Origin: Microbacterium galbinum | GTDB lineage: Bacteria > Actinomycetota > Actinomycetes > Actinomycetales > Microbacteriaceae | DNA length: 64,000 nucleotides | Direction: 5' to 3' | NCBI RefSeq assembly: GCF_023091225.1 | Contig: NZ_JAHWXM010000002.1 | Location: 124,001-188,000 of the forward strand | Shown: one piece after another, positions 37,829 through 47,743 of the stretch | Layout of the letters: each line of letters begins with the position of its first letter | Position numbering within the stretch: position 1 is the first letter of the stretch | Notes under the pieces: model-generated | The model's database searches: none | The model's input: the letters and a program-made list of their open reading frames with translations, nothing else | Told to the model about the DNA's origin: nothing | Translations under genes and position numbers: made by a program

Positions 37829-38803
37829 ATGGCCGAGCCCACCGACGTCCGCGTCGCGGTCTACCTCGACTTCGACAACATCGTCATCTCCTGGTACGAC
37901 CGGGTGCACGGTCGCAACGCCTACGGCAAGGACCGTCAGCGCATCAGCGAGAACCCGAACGATCCCGAGGTCGCCGAGCGCCTGAGCCTCGCGATGATCG
38001 AGGTCGGCGCGATCATCGACTACGCCGCCTCCTTCGGCACGCTCGTGCTCACCCGCGCCTACGCGGACTGGTCCTCGCCCGTGAACGCGGTCTACCGCTC
38101 GCAGCTCGTCGCCCGCGCGGTCGACCTGGTGCAGCTGTTCCCGGCCGCCGCATACGCGAAGAACGGGGCAGACATCCGTCTCGCGGTGGATGCGGTCGAA
38201 GACATGTTCCGCCTGCCCGACCTCACTCACGTGGTGATCGTCGCTGGCGACAGCGACTACGTGCCGCTCGCCCAGCGCTGCAAGCGTCTCGGCCGGTACG
38301 TGATCGGCGTCGGCGTCGCCGGGTCCACGGCGAAGTCGCTGGCCGCGGCCTGCGACGAGTTCGAGGCCTACGACTCGCTCCCCGGCGTGCACCGTCCCGT
38401 CAAGGCCGCCCCGGTGGCCGAGGTCGCCGCCGCGCCCGCCGAGGCGGCCGAAGCGGAGGCCGAGCCGGCGGCTGAGGCTCCGACCGACACGGTCAAGAAG
38501 AGCACCCGCTCGCGTCGCGCCAAGTCGGCACCGGCCGCGCCGCCGCCCGAGCCCGTGATCGACCCGCAGAACGAGGCGACGCAGTTGCTCGAGCGCGCGC
38601 TGCGCTTGGGGCACGACAAGGCGGATGCCGACGAGTGGCTGCACAGCTCGGCGGTCAAGACGCACATGCGCCGCATGGATCCGTCGTTCAGCGAGAAGGG
38701 ACTCGGCTACCGGTCGTTCTCGGACTTCCTGAAGTCCCGCGACGACATCGCCGAGCTCGAAGAGACCGGGCACGAGCGCTTGGTCAGGCTGCGCGACCGC
38801 TGA
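37829..38803 (+). CDS. NYN-domain protein with C-terminal LOTUS/OST-HTH-like domain
   Basis: 324 residues. The PIN-like NYN nuclease domain occupies about 1-175, with acidic residues in VYLDFDNIV, KNGADIRLAVD and AGDSDYVPLAQR. A low-complexity Ala/Glu/Pro linker spans about 190-250 with a basic stretch (KKSTRSRRAKSA). The C-terminal domain (about 255-320) ends in LGYRSFSDFLKSRDD, typical of LOTUS/OST-HTH RNA-binding domains. It is probably an RNA-binding ribonuclease; targets unknown. The last 20 bp overlap the MFS gene tail to tail. Confidence 0.88.
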   Translation: MAEPTDVRVAVYLDFDNIVISWYDRVHGRNAYGKDRQRISENPNDPEVAERLSLAMIEVGAIIDYAASFGTLVLTRAYADWSSPVNAVYRSQLVARAVDLVQLFPAAAYAKNGADIRLAVDAVEDMFRLPDLTHVVIVAGDSDYVPLAQRCKRLGRYVIGVGVAGSTAKSLAAACDEFEAYDSLPGVHRPVKAAPVAEVAAAPAEAAEAEAEPAAEAPTDTVKKSTRSRRAKSAPAAPPPEPVIDPQNEATQLLERALRLGHDKADADEWLHSSAVKTHMRRMDPSFSEKGLGYRSFSDFLKSRDDIAELEETGHERLVRLRDR

Positions 38804-40058
38804 CCTCGTCGCCGCCCGTGTCGTGACGCCCGAGGGCACGCCACGAGAGGGCGGCCACGACGACCGTGACCGCCCCGACGACGGCGTAGGCGAGGCGCGG
38901 GTCGGTGAGCTGCGCGAGCGCCCCCACGAGCACGCCGGTCACGACGGTCGATCCCGGCAGTGCCATGGCCCAGATGCCCATGACGCGGCCGCGGATCGGC
39001 GTCGGGGTCGAGAGCATGACGAGCGCGTTGGCGCGCGCGATGAACCACATCACGATCGCCCCGACCACCGCGAGGCCGAGGAACAGCAGCGGCAGCGTGG
39101 GTGCCGCCGCCGAGAGCAGCACCGCCAGGCCCATCAGCGCCGCCAGCATCCGCACCTCGCCGCCGCGCGGCGTCGTCGGCCCGGTGGCCGAGAAGAATGC
39201 GCCGGGCAGCGCGCCCAGACCGAAGGCGACGGCCAGCAGCCCGTAGGTTCCGCCGTCGGCGCGGAAGACGTTCGCGACGATCAAGGGGATCACGACCGCG
39301 ATGTTGTACCCGGCCGCCGCGCACACGGCGAGCAGGAGCGTCTGCCGCACCGCAGGCGTGCGGGCCACGAACCGCCAGGCGCCCGTCGTCGGCGGGTCGG
39401 GCGCGGCCGATTCCTCGACCACCGGATCCGACGTCGGCCGCGACCGCGGCCGCAGCGTCAGCAGCACGATGATCGACGGCACGAACACCAGGGCGTTCAC
39501 GACGAAGCACCACGCGGCATCCGCGAAGACGAGCAGCACTCCCGCCACCGCGGGGCCCAGCACCCGCGCGCCGTTGATGATGACCTCGTTCATGCTCACC
39601 GCGCTCGTCACGCGCTCGCGCCCGACGAGGTCGAGCACCAGCAGCTGCCGCGCCGGGTTGTCGGCGGCGAACGCGAGGCCGTGCGCGAGCGAGAGCGCCA
39701 TCAGCATCCAGATCTCGAGCGCACCGCCGAAGGCGAGCGCGGCCAGCACGGCGGCCACCGCCATCTGTGCGACGGCCGTCACCAGCAGCACCGAGAGCCG
39801 CGAGTAGCGATCCACGAGCACGCCGATGAACGGGCCGAGGGCGAGCGTCGGCACCATCATGCAGGCCGTCACGGCACCGAGCGCGAGCCCATCGCCCCCG
39901 AGTTCGACCACGAGCCACGCGATCGCGATCTGCGAGGCGGCCCCGCCCGCCGCCGACAGCAGCTGCGTGATGCTCCACCGGCGGTAGTCGCGGATGCGGA
40001 GCGCGGCGAACGAGCGGGTCAGGGATTCGCGCGTGAAGCGATCGCGCCAGAAGCTCAC
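38784..40058 (-). CDS. MFS transporter, last gene of the glycoside operon
   Basis: 424 residues with about 12 helices and the motif-A-like [15 protein letters not shown]3-like. GTG 40058 overlaps the stop of the TIM-barrel gene (GTGA), so it is translationally coupled to the catabolic operon. It may export a product, aglycone or toxic intermediate (inference); an import role is also possible. Confidence 0.85.
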   Translation of the reverse strand: MSFWRDRFTRESLTRSFAALRIRDYRRWSITQLLSAAGGAASQIAIAWLVVELGGDGLALGAVTACMMVPTLALGPFIGVLVDRYSRLSVLLVTAVAQMAVAAVLAALAFGGALEIWMLMALSLAHGLAFAADNPARQLLVLDLVGRERVTSAVSMNEVIINGARVLGPAVAGVLLVFADAAWCFVVNALVFVPSIIVLLTLRPRSRPTSDPVVEESAAPDPPTTGAWRFVARTPAVRQTLLLAVCAAAGYNIAVVIPLIVANVFRADGGTYGLLAVAFGLGALPGAFFSATGPTTPRGGEVRMLAALMGLAVLLSAAAPTLPLLFLGLAVVGAIVMWFIARANALVMLSTPTPIRGRVMGIWAMALPGSTVVTGVLVGALAQLTDPRLAYAVVGAVTVVVAALSWRALGRHDTGGDEVSGRAA

Positions 40059-41062
40059 TGGTTGCTGAATGCGGCGTCGAACGGGGCCGTCGGCTTCGGC
40101 CACAGCAGCGACCGCACGTACTCGACGGCCTGTGCTGCGCCGTGCAGGCGATCCATGCCGGCGTCCTCCCACTCGATCGAGATGGGGCCCGCGTATCCGA
40201 TGGCGTCGAGCGCGCGGAACGAATCCTCCCAGGGCACGTCACCGTGCCCGGTCGAGACGAAGTCCCAGCCACGGCGCGGGTCGCCCCAGGGCAGGTGCGA
40301 ACCGAGCACGCCCGCGCGTCCGTTGTGCGGGCGCAGCCGGGTGTCCTTGCAGTCGACGTGGTAGATGCGGTCGGCGAAGTCGACGATGAAACCCACCGGA
40401 TCGATGTTCTGCCACATCATGTGCGAGGGGTCCCAGTTGAAGCCGAAGGCCTCCCGGTGGTCGATCGCTTCGAGGGCCCGCACCGACGACCAGTAGTCGT
40501 AGGCGATCTCGCTCGGGTGCACCTCGTGCGCGAACCGTACCCCCTCGGCGTCGAAGACATCGAGGATCGGGTTCCAGCGTGCCGCGAAGTCGTCGAATCC
40601 TCCGTCGATCACCGACTCGGGCACCGGCGGGAACATCGCCACGTAGGGCCAGATCGACGACCCGGTGAACCCGACCACGGTGTCGACGCCGAGCTTGCGG
40701 GCCACGCGCGCGGCGCGCTTCATGTCGTCGGCGGCACGCTGACGCACGCCTTCGGCCTCGCCGTCGCCCCACACGTAGTCGCGGAGGATCGCCTGGTGGC
40801 GGAAGTCGATCGGCGCATCGCACACCGCTTGACCGGCGAGGTGGTTCGAGATCGCGAAGACCTGCAGGCCGTGGCGGTCGAGGATCTCGAGGCGGGAGGC
40901 CGCGTAGGCGTCGTCCTCGTCCGCGCGCTGCAGGTCGAGGTGGTCTCCGGATGCCGCGATCTCCAACCCGTCGTAGCCCCACGAGGCGGCGAGCCGGGCC
41001 ACCTCCTCGAACGGCAGATCGGCCCACTGGCCGGTGAACAGGGTGACGGGATGCGTGCTCAT
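40055..41062 (-). CDS. Xylose-isomerase-like TIM-barrel sugar isomerase/epimerase (TIM1)
   Basis: 335 residues, AP_endonuc_2 superfamily. Probable metal ligands in order: Glu of AHEVHPSE, Asp of WDPSHMMW, His of YHVDCKD and Glu of ISIEWED. This is the complete E-D-H-E set of ketose 3-epimerase-like enzymes. It likely acts on a sugar or keto-sugar released from an imported glycoside. ATG 41062 is in an ATGA overlap with TIM2. Proteins of this kind form the catalytic subunit of C-glycoside deglycosylases in other bacteria, but the small partner subunit was not found. Confidence 0.87.
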   Translation of the reverse strand: MSTHPVTLFTGQWADLPFEEVARLAASWGYDGLEIAASGDHLDLQRADEDDAYAASRLEILDRHGLQVFAISNHLAGQAVCDAPIDFRHQAILRDYVWGDGEAEGVRQRAADDMKRAARVARKLGVDTVVGFTGSSIWPYVAMFPPVPESVIDGGFDDFAARWNPILDVFDAEGVRFAHEVHPSEIAYDYWSSVRALEAIDHREAFGFNWDPSHMMWQNIDPVGFIVDFADRIYHVDCKDTRLRPHNGRAGVLGSHLPWGDPRRGWDFVSTGHGDVPWEDSFRALDAIGYAGPISIEWEDAGMDRLHGAAQAVEYVRSLLWPKPTAPFDAAFSNQ

Positions 41063-42033
41063 CGATGTGCCTCCGTTGGCGCTGCGGGGTAGTTCTCGGC
41101 GATCCACGCCCAGCTCGTCTTCGCGCTCTCGAACGGCTCCATGCTGGGCTTGTCGACCTCGATCAGAACCGTACCGCCGAAATCGTCCGGCAGCTCGGCG
41201 AGCGCCTCGCGGATCGGCACGTCGCCGAGCCCGGGCTCGAGGAAGAAGCGCTCGGCCATGACGTCGAAGTAGGGCGTCTTCTTCTCGCGCGCGGTCTTCG
41301 CGAGCGCGAGGTCCATGTCCTTCACGTGCAGGTCCGAGATGCGGTCGGCGTGCGCGGCGACCCAGGCCACGACATCCGTGCCCGTCCACGCCAGGTGACC
41401 GATGTCGGGCCCGGCGGCGAGCAGCGACGGCGAGATCGCGTCGAGCACGTGGTCGTACTCGGCCTCGGTCTCGATCCACGTGCCGACGTGGTTGTGCAGC
41501 GCGGGCGTCACGCCCTCGGCCGTCAGCACCTCTGCCGCCTCGCCGATGACGTTCACGACCCGATCGAGCCGCGCGGCGTCGAAGGCGTGGCCGGAGGCCG
41601 CCGCCTCGTCGATGCGCGGCCGCCCGGGGGCCATGTCGGCCGCGAGGAACACGCGGTCGAGACCGAGGTACAGCGACTCCTCGGCACGCCGACGGATGCC
41701 GTCGAACCAGCGGAAGTGCGCCTCGTCGTCACCCGTGTGATCGCGACCGAACTCCTCGGGGAGGCCGATGTGCACGTAGCCCGGTGTGACCGTCAGCCCC
41801 GAATCCGCGACGACGCGGGCGTACGCCTGCAGGGTCTGGGTCGGGAGCACCTCGAGCATGACCGACGAGAACCCGGCGTCGCGCACCTGACCGAGCACGA
41901 TCGGCTGGCGGGCGAGGAAGCTCGGGCGGTCGAACTCCCATCCGACGCTGCCCGGGTCGCCCGTCGAGTCGCCGAGCGAGACGGTGATCCACTGGAGCGT
42001 GTTGAGCGAGAAGTGGTCCCTGGTGAGTGTCAT
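41059..42033 (-). CDS. IolE-like TIM-barrel protein (TIM2)
   Basis: 324 residues, paralogue of TIM3 next to it. Shared motifs: [22 protein letters not shown] (resembling the HHHMGTVVET region of inosose dehydratase IolE), [18 protein letters not shown] and [12 protein letters not shown]. It probably dehydrates or isomerises a keto-sugar. GGAAGGGAA RBS upstream of ATG 42033. It ends in an ATGA overlap with TIM1. Confidence 0.85.
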   Translation of the reverse strand: MTLTRDHFSLNTLQWITVSLGDSTGDPGSVGWEFDRPSFLARQPIVLGQVRDAGFSSVMLEVLPTQTLQAYARVVADSGLTVTPGYVHIGLPEEFGRDHTGDDEAHFRWFDGIRRRAEESLYLGLDRVFLAADMAPGRPRIDEAAASGHAFDAARLDRVVNVIGEAAEVLTAEGVTPALHNHVGTWIETEAEYDHVLDAISPSLLAAGPDIGHLAWTGTDVVAWVAAHADRISDLHVKDMDLALAKTAREKKTPYFDVMAERFFLEPGLGDVPIREALAELPDDFGGTVLIEVDKPSMEPFESAKTSWAWIAENYPAAPTEAHR

Positions 42034-42054
42034 CGTCGTTCCCTTCCTCGACCG

Positions 42055-42999
42055 TCAGGCCGTGATCTCTGCGACCCAGCGGGCCGTGTGGTGGGCACTG
42101 GCGACCGGGTCCATGCTGGCGCGATCGACCTCGATGATCACCCAGCCGTCCCAGCCCTCGGGCAGCTGCTCGAGCGTGCCCCGCAGGTCGACCTGACCGA
42201 GCCCGGGCTCGAGGTAGAGTCCGAGGTCGGTCGCCCGCTCGTAGCTCAGTCCCTCTTCGCGGCTGCGCCGCGCGAGCTCGAGATCGAGGTCCTTCAGGTG
42301 CAGATCCTGCACGCGGTCCGCCCAGCGCGCGATGGTGTCCTTGGCGCTGATGCCCGCCCACTCCAGGTGACCGATGTCGAAGGCCGCGCCGAGGCGCTGC
42401 GCGTCGATCGCGTTCAGCACGTGCTCGTACTCGTGCTGCGTCTCGATCCAGGTGCCGACGTGGTTGTGCAGCCCGGGCTTCACGCCCTCGGCGTTCAGCA
42501 CGTCGACGGCCTCGTCGATCAGGTCGGTGAGCTCGTCGAGGCGATCCTGCGAGAAGTCCGCGCCGATGGCCGGCTTCTGCCAGCGGATCGCCGTCTGGTC
42601 GACCTCGGCGGCGAGGAAGATCGTGCCGATCCCGAAGTAGTTCGATTCCTCGGCCTTGCGACGCACCGCATCGAACCAGTGGATGCGCTCGAAGGTGCCG
42701 CGCTCGAGCCGTCCGCCGTGATCGCTCGCCAGCGGAACCTGCACGTACCCCGGGGCGAGGGCCAGACCCGACTCCCGCACCATCGCCGCGTAGTTCTTCA
42801 GGGTCTGCGTGTCGAGCACCTCCATCATCGTGGCCCCGAACCCGGCCTGTCGGATCTCGCGGAGCACATCGGGGTACTCGGCGACGAACGCGGGGTCGGC
42901 GAAGCGCCACAGACTCGCGCTCTCGAGGTCTTCCGGGTCCTCCTTCACGTTGATCCACTGGATCGCGTTGAGGGCGAACTTCAGGTCCTTCACGGCCAT
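42055..42999 (-). CDS. IolE-like TIM-barrel protein (TIM3)
   Basis: 314 residues, clear paralogue of TIM2. Motifs: [43 protein letters not shown] and VIIEVDRASMDP. The metal-site residues are conserved in both copies, so both are probably active, possibly on successive or different substrates. AAAGGA RBS before ATG 42999. It lies between the permease gene and TIM2. Confidence 0.85.
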   Translation of the reverse strand: MAVKDLKFALNAIQWINVKEDPEDLESASLWRFADPAFVAEYPDVLREIRQAGFGATMMEVLDTQTLKNYAAMVRESGLALAPGYVQVPLASDHGGRLERGTFERIHWFDAVRRKAEESNYFGIGTIFLAAEVDQTAIRWQKPAIGADFSQDRLDELTDLIDEAVDVLNAEGVKPGLHNHVGTWIETQHEYEHVLNAIDAQRLGAAFDIGHLEWAGISAKDTIARWADRVQDLHLKDLDLELARRSREEGLSYERATDLGLYLEPGLGQVDLRGTLEQLPEGWDGWVIIEVDRASMDPVASAHHTARWVAEITA

Positions 43000-43047
43000 G
43001 GGAGGGGTCCTTTCGAGGGGGTCGCTGCAGGGGTCACGACGCGGCGG

Positions 43048-43875
43048 TCACTTCAGACCGGTGGCGGCGACGCCCTGGATGAAGTACTTCTGCAGGAAGA
43101 GGAACAGGATGAGGATCGGCAGCAGCACGACCATCGCACCGGCCAGCAGCAGACCGAAGGAGATGGTGTTGGATGCCTGCGACGCGACCGAGAGTCCGAC
43201 CGGCGCGGTGTAGGTGTCCTGCGACTGGGCGACGACGAGCGGCCAGAGGAAGTTGTTCCACGAGGTGAGGAACGACAGGATCGCGACGGTCGCGAGGCCG
43301 GGACCGGTGAGCGGCAGGAAGACCCGGAAGAAGATCCGGCCCTCCCCCGCGCCGTCCAGACGCGCGGCCTCCATGAGCTCGAACGGCACGCCGTGCGCGA
43401 ACTGGCGCATGATGAACACGCACAGCGGCAGCACGAGCACGGGCAGGATGATCGCGATGAGCGAGTTCACCAGGCCCATCTGCACGACGATCACGAACTG
43501 CGGCACGAAGAGCGCCACGTACGGCACGATCATCGATGCGATCACGAGCGGGAACACGAGGCCGCGTCCGCGGAAGCGCAGCTTCGCGAGCGCATACCCG
43601 GCCATCGCGCTGAAGAGCACGTTGCCCACGATCGCGACGCTCGAGACCACGATGCTGTTGAGCATGTAGGTGCCGAAGCCGCGGTCGGCGAACAGCTGGA
43701 TGTAGTTCTGGATCTGGAACGACTCCGGGAACCACGCCCCCGGGTTGCCGAGGAACTCGGCCTGCGTCTTGAACGATCCGAAGAACACCCAGACGAAGGG
43801 CAGGAGCATGAAGACGGTGATGACGGTGAGCGCCGTGTAGTTCAGCGCTTGACGCGTCGGAGACAGAGTTTTCAA
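43048..43875 (-). CDS. ABC sugar transporter permease, CUT1 MalG type
   Basis: 275 residues, six helices. The EAA coupling loop reads ELMEAARLDGAGEGRIFFRVFLPL, the CUT1 signature. The start is TTG 43875, overlapping the upstream stop as TTGA (43872-43875); no ATG or GTG is suitably placed before the first helix. Partner of the MalF-type permease. No ATPase gene is in the operon, as usual for actinobacterial CUT1 systems that share a multitask ATPase (MsiK). Confidence 0.9.
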   Translation of the reverse strand: MKTLSPTRQALNYTALTVITVFMLLPFVWVFFGSFKTQAEFLGNPGAWFPESFQIQNYIQLFADRGFGTYMLNSIVVSSVAIVGNVLFSAMAGYALAKLRFRGRGLVFPLVIASMIVPYVALFVPQFVIVVQMGLVNSLIAIILPVLVLPLCVFIMRQFAHGVPFELMEAARLDGAGEGRIFFRVFLPLTGPGLATVAILSFLTSWNNFLWPLVVAQSQDTYTAPVGLSVASQASNTISFGLLLAGAMVVLLPILILFLFLQKYFIQGVAATGLK

Positions 43876-44840
43876 TGTTTCGGCCTCAGGATTCTGAACT
43901 GGACGATCGCGACGATTCCGACGAGCACGAGCAGCAGCACCGATCCCGCCATCGAGGCGGAGACGTTGCCGAACCCGAACTGCTCGTACACCCAGACGGC
44001 GATCGACTTGGTGGATCCGAGCGGGCCGCCCTTGGTGAGCAGGTACGGCTCTTCGAAGATGTTGAGGAACGAGACCGTCTGCAGCACCGTGACGAGCAGG
44101 GTCGTCGGGCGCAGCAGCGGCAGCGTGATCGACCAGAGCCGGCGCCAGGCACCCGCCCCGTCGGTGGCCGCGGCCTCGTAGATCTCCTCCGGCACGGCCT
44201 GGAGGCCGGCGAGGAAGAGGATCATGCAGGTTCCGGTCGTGCGCCACACGCCCATCATCACGACGGTGGTGATGGCCCAGCCCGGCTCGCCGAGCCAGTT
44301 CGGCGCTCCGAGTCCCAGATCCGCGAGGGTCGTGTTCACCGGCCCGGTGATCGAGAACGCGTACTGCCAGATCACGGCGGCGGCGACGATGTTGGTGATC
44401 ACCGGCACGTAGGCCGCGGCCCGGAAGAAGTTGCGCAGGCGACGGATGCCGTTGTTGAGCATGAGCGCCAGGGCGAGGCCCAGGGCCATGCTGATCGGCA
44501 CGCAGATCACCACGAACATCACGGTGTTCAGGAACGCGCTCTGGAATCCGGGGTTGTTGATGATGTCGATGAAGCCCTGGAAGCCCGTGAAGTTCACGTT
44601 GAACGGATCGCGGATGTCGCGGGCGCTGATGTCGGTCAGGCTCGCCCCGATCGCGAGCACGGCGGGGATGCCGGTGAAGAGCAGGAAGATCGCGAGGAAC
44701 GGGGCGAGGAACAGCCACGCGGTGGTGGCTTCGGCCCGCGATCCCTCGTGCACCTTCCTGATCCGTCGAGGACCGGTGCCCCGGGGGCGTCGCGAGGACG
44801 CCCCCGAGGTGACCATGGTGCGGGTCGCAGTGGTGGACAT
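43872..44840 (-). CDS. ABC sugar transporter permease, CUT1 MalF type
   Basis: 322 residues. A basic cytosolic N-terminus (about 40 residues) precedes six helices; the EAA loop reads EIYEAAATDGAGAWRRLWSITLPLL. It starts at ATG 44840, 8 nt after the lipoprotein stop with a weak RBS, and overlaps MalG at its end. Confidence 0.9.
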   Translation of the reverse strand: MSTTATRTMVTSGASSRRPRGTGPRRIRKVHEGSRAEATTAWLFLAPFLAIFLLFTGIPAVLAIGASLTDISARDIRDPFNVNFTGFQGFIDIINNPGFQSAFLNTVMFVVICVPISMALGLALALMLNNGIRRLRNFFRAAAYVPVITNIVAAAVIWQYAFSITGPVNTTLADLGLGAPNWLGEPGWAITTVVMMGVWRTTGTCMILFLAGLQAVPEEIYEAAATDGAGAWRRLWSITLPLLRPTTLLVTVLQTVSFLNIFEEPYLLTKGGPLGSTKSIAVWVYEQFGFGNVSASMAGSVLLLVLVGIVAIVQFRILRPKH

Positions 44841-44848
44841 GATCGGGG

Positions 44849-46162
44849 TCAGTTACCCGTCCCGATGGACTCGGCCTGCGCCTGAGCCTCGTCGAGAGCG
44901 TCCTGCGCCGACACTCCGCCGCGGACGACCTTCTCCATCTGCTCACCGATCACGGTGCCGACCTGGCTCCAGGTCGAGACCTTCGGCAGGGTGACGCCGG
45001 TCTCGAGACCGGCCTCGACCGTCTGCAGCAGACGGTCCCCGGCGAGCGCCGGGTCCTCCCACGCCGACTTCACGGCCGGCATGTTCTTGAAGATCTCGAA
45101 CCACTTGACCTGGCTCTCGGGCTCCGACATGAAGCGGGCGAACTTCCACGCCGCGTCCTTGTTCTCGGAGTCGGAGGGCACGAACCAGCTGCCGCCGCCG
45201 ACCGTGGTCGCGGCGTCGCCGTCGGGGCCGACGGGCATCGTGGCGAGCGAGAGGTGCTCGTCCGCCCAGCCCTCGCCGTTGGCATCGTCGAACCAGCCGA
45301 CGAACCAGGGGCCGCCGTCGATGATCGCGGCGTTCTTACCGGTGGTCGACCACGAGACCGTGTCGAGGAAGGCGGGGCCGTCGGGCGAGGCCAGGCCGTC
45401 GGCCATCAGGCCCGCCCAGTACTCGAGCGCCTCGACGTTCTCGGGCGAGTTGATCGTCCACGTCGAGAGGTCGTCGGAGATGAACCCGCCGCCGTTCTGC
45501 TTCGCGAAGGTCAGCAGCTGACGGGCGGTGTACGAGTCGTAGGCCGCGTAGAGCGCGAGCGGCCACTCGACACCGGAGGCCTTGAGGTCCTCACCGAAGG
45601 TGCGCAGACTGTCCCAGTCGGTGGGGGCCTCGGCACCCGCGGCCTCGGCCAGGTCGGTGCGGTAGATGACCATGTCGGCGTAGGCGTACCACGGCACGCC
45701 GTAGGCCACGTCGTCGTAGACCGAGTTGTCCCAGATGACCTCGAAGAAGTCGTCCGGGTCGACGAGGCCGTCGGGCACGGCGTCGAATCCTCCGGTCGAG
45801 ATCAGCGACGACTGCGTCTCGGTGAACGCGTAGATCAGGTCGGGCACGGTGCCCGCGGTGATCGCCGCGGTCATCTTCGACGCGAACTCCGCTTCCGGGA
45901 TCTGCGTCATGTTGATCTCGACGTCGGGGTTGTCCTTCGTGAACTCCTCGAACATCTGGGGCAGTTCGGCGCCGTCGGCGCCCTGCGTCCAGATCTCGAG
46001 GGTGCCGGTGGCCGGCTCGTCGTCGACCTTCGTGGAAGCGCCGGCGTCGCCGCCGCCGCTGTCGCCGCTGCGGCCGCAGCCGGTGAGCAGCAGGGCGCCG
46101 GACGTGACCAGCGCGATTCCGAGCATCGTCGCCCGGCGTCGCGAAGTGGTGTGGAAGTGCAT
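44849..46162 (-). CDS. ABC sugar transporter substrate-binding lipoprotein, SBP family 1
   Basis: 437 residues. Signal peptide with lipobox LTGC at about residue 28, then the extracellular solute-binding family 1 fold (LEIWTQGADGAELPQMFEEFTKDNPDVEINM). Binds a mono-, oligosaccharide or glycoside. Two in-frame ATGs are possible; AAGGAG (46172-46177) abuts the first ATG but lies 9 nt before ATG 46162, which is therefore chosen. Confidence 0.9.
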   Translation of the reverse strand: MHFHTTSRRRATMLGIALVTSGALLLTGCGRSGDSGGGDAGASTKVDDEPATGTLEIWTQGADGAELPQMFEEFTKDNPDVEINMTQIPEAEFASKMTAAITAGTVPDLIYAFTETQSSLISTGGFDAVPDGLVDPDDFFEVIWDNSVYDDVAYGVPWYAYADMVIYRTDLAEAAGAEAPTDWDSLRTFGEDLKASGVEWPLALYAAYDSYTARQLLTFAKQNGGGFISDDLSTWTINSPENVEALEYWAGLMADGLASPDGPAFLDTVSWSTTGKNAAIIDGGPWFVGWFDDANGEGWADEHLSLATMPVGPDGDAATTVGGGSWFVPSDSENKDAAWKFARFMSEPESQVKWFEIFKNMPAVKSAWEDPALAGDRLLQTVEAGLETGVTLPKVSTWSQVGTVIGEQMEKVVRGGVSAQDALDEAQAQAESIGTGN

Positions 46163-46199
46163 CGCGATCATCTCCTTGGTGGGTAGGGGTACTGCAGGG

Positions 46200-47693
46200 T
46201 CAGAGGGAAGCGGCGACCGCGCGGGCGATGCGCACCGAGAGCGTGGCTCCGGTGAGCGTCGAGTTGCACGTCAGCGCGGTCGGGATCACGCCGTTGCCGG
46301 CGAGATACAGGTTGTCGAAGCCCCAGACACGACCATCCGTGTCCACGACGCTCGTGCCGTCGTCATCGGGGCCCATCCGGACGGTGCCGGTGTAGTGCAG
46401 GGATGCCCCGGGGGGCTGCACCTCGCGGTCCTCGGTCGGGAAGTCCCCGATCACGGCCGCTGCCGTCCGCTGCACCTCCTGGGTGCGGCGGATCTCCTCG
46501 AGGTCGGCGTCGGAGTACGAGAAGTGCACGGTCATGTGCGGCATGCCGAGGGCATCCGTCAGCTCGTCGGAGAACTCGATGCGGTTCTCGGCGCGGATCT
46601 CGGTGGCGCAGTACCATCCGACGCTGAGCTTGTGGCGTCCCTCGAACTCGCGCTCCATGAGCTGGCCGTGCGCGGGGCGGGCGGCGCCGATCGACGGGCT
46701 CCAGAACGAGCCGATGAACGGCTCCCCCGCGGGCGGCTGGATGATGTCGGCATCCGTCAGGCCGAAGCGGGAGGCGTCGATGTCGACCTCGCCGTCGATC
46801 GTCGCGTGCTCGTTGAGGTAGGCGCCGAGGGCGGTGGGGCGGATGCCGGAGGCCCAGAGCAGCTGCGGGGTGCGCAACGCGTCGCCCGCGATCAGCACCT
46901 GCGCGCCGTGGGCGGTCGCTTCCTCGCCGGTGACGAGGTCGCGGTAGGAGAGTCCGGTGACGCGCGTTCCGTCGTGCTCGATGCGGTGCACCAGCACGCC
47001 GCTGCGGAGCGTGACGTTCGCCTCGCTTCCGTCGAAGACGAACGGCGCGATGTCCCGCGGGCCGGTGCGGGCGAAGGGCTCGCCGACGCGCGGCACGCCG
47101 CCCATCGGCATGTACCCGAACTCGCGGGCGGGATCGGGGCTCGGCACGGCCTCGCGGAGAGCGGCGAACAGCGGCTGCTCGAACGGGTTCGGCACGCCCG
47201 CGACGAGGGGCCCGACGTAGGTGCGCAGCAGACCGCGCGCCGTCTCGAGGTCGGCGTCCCATTCGGCGCGCGGCAGGAAGGCGGGGATCTCCTCGGCATA
47301 GGGCCAGGGGGTCGCGGCGGTCCAGTGCACGCCCATCCCGCCGATGTTCCAGGCGACGGACGCCCCCGGGAAGGCGGCGAAGTTGTGCCCGAAGAACGCC
47401 GCCGGGAACACGCCGGACGACTCGGGATCCCACCCGTCGCCCTCGATCGCGCTCATCGAGACCGCATCCTTGACGTACTCGATCTGGCGCGCGCGGCGCA
47501 TGAGGTCGTCGTACGAGGCGTTCATCGCGCTCTCATCGGCCTCGACGAGGTGCTCGCCCGGCACCGAGGTGATCTCGCGACCGGCCTCGAGCACCAGGAT
47601 CGTCGCCTCGGGCACCCGCTGGTGCACCTGCTGCGCGATGATCGCGCCGTTCGGACCGGTGCCGACGATCACGAGGTCGAAGTTGTCAGTCAT
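46200..47693 (-). CDS. FAD-dependent pyranose-oxidase-like sugar/glycoside oxidoreductase (GMC superfamily)
   Basis: 497 residues. FAD-binding GTGPNG with EAG at the end of beta-2, the NIGGMGVHWTAATPWP substrate-loop region, SLHYTGTVRMG (catalytic His) and TCNSTLTGATLSVRIA (catalytic Asn). The His/Asn pair resembles pyranose 2-oxidase and CarA-type C-glycoside 3-oxidases known from Microbacterium/Arthrobacter rather than His/His glucose oxidase. No signal peptide, so it is cytosolic. Predicted to oxidise C2 or C3 of an imported glycoside. AAGGAA RBS before ATG 47693; a longer in-frame reading begins outside the conserved fold. Confidence 0.88.
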   Translation of the reverse strand: MTDNFDLVIVGTGPNGAIIAQQVHQRVPEATILVLEAGREITSVPGEHLVEADESAMNASYDDLMRRARQIEYVKDAVSMSAIEGDGWDPESSGVFPAAFFGHNFAAFPGASVAWNIGGMGVHWTAATPWPYAEEIPAFLPRAEWDADLETARGLLRTYVGPLVAGVPNPFEQPLFAALREAVPSPDPAREFGYMPMGGVPRVGEPFARTGPRDIAPFVFDGSEANVTLRSGVLVHRIEHDGTRVTGLSYRDLVTGEEATAHGAQVLIAGDALRTPQLLWASGIRPTALGAYLNEHATIDGEVDIDASRFGLTDADIIQPPAGEPFIGSFWSPSIGAARPAHGQLMEREFEGRHKLSVGWYCATEIRAENRIEFSDELTDALGMPHMTVHFSYSDADLEEIRRTQEVQRTAAAVIGDFPTEDREVQPPGASLHYTGTVRMGPDDDGTSVVDTDGRVWGFDNLYLAGNGVIPTALTCNSTLTGATLSVRIARAVAASL

Positions 47694-47743
47694 CTGTGTT
47701 CCTTCTGTTCTGCGTTGAATCAGGAGAGGTGCGTGCACCGGGG

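Noticed and set aside
40055..47693. Firm assignment as a carBC-type C-glycoside deglycosylase operon
   Set aside because: The small partner subunit and direct homology evidence are missing; kept only as a hypothesis.
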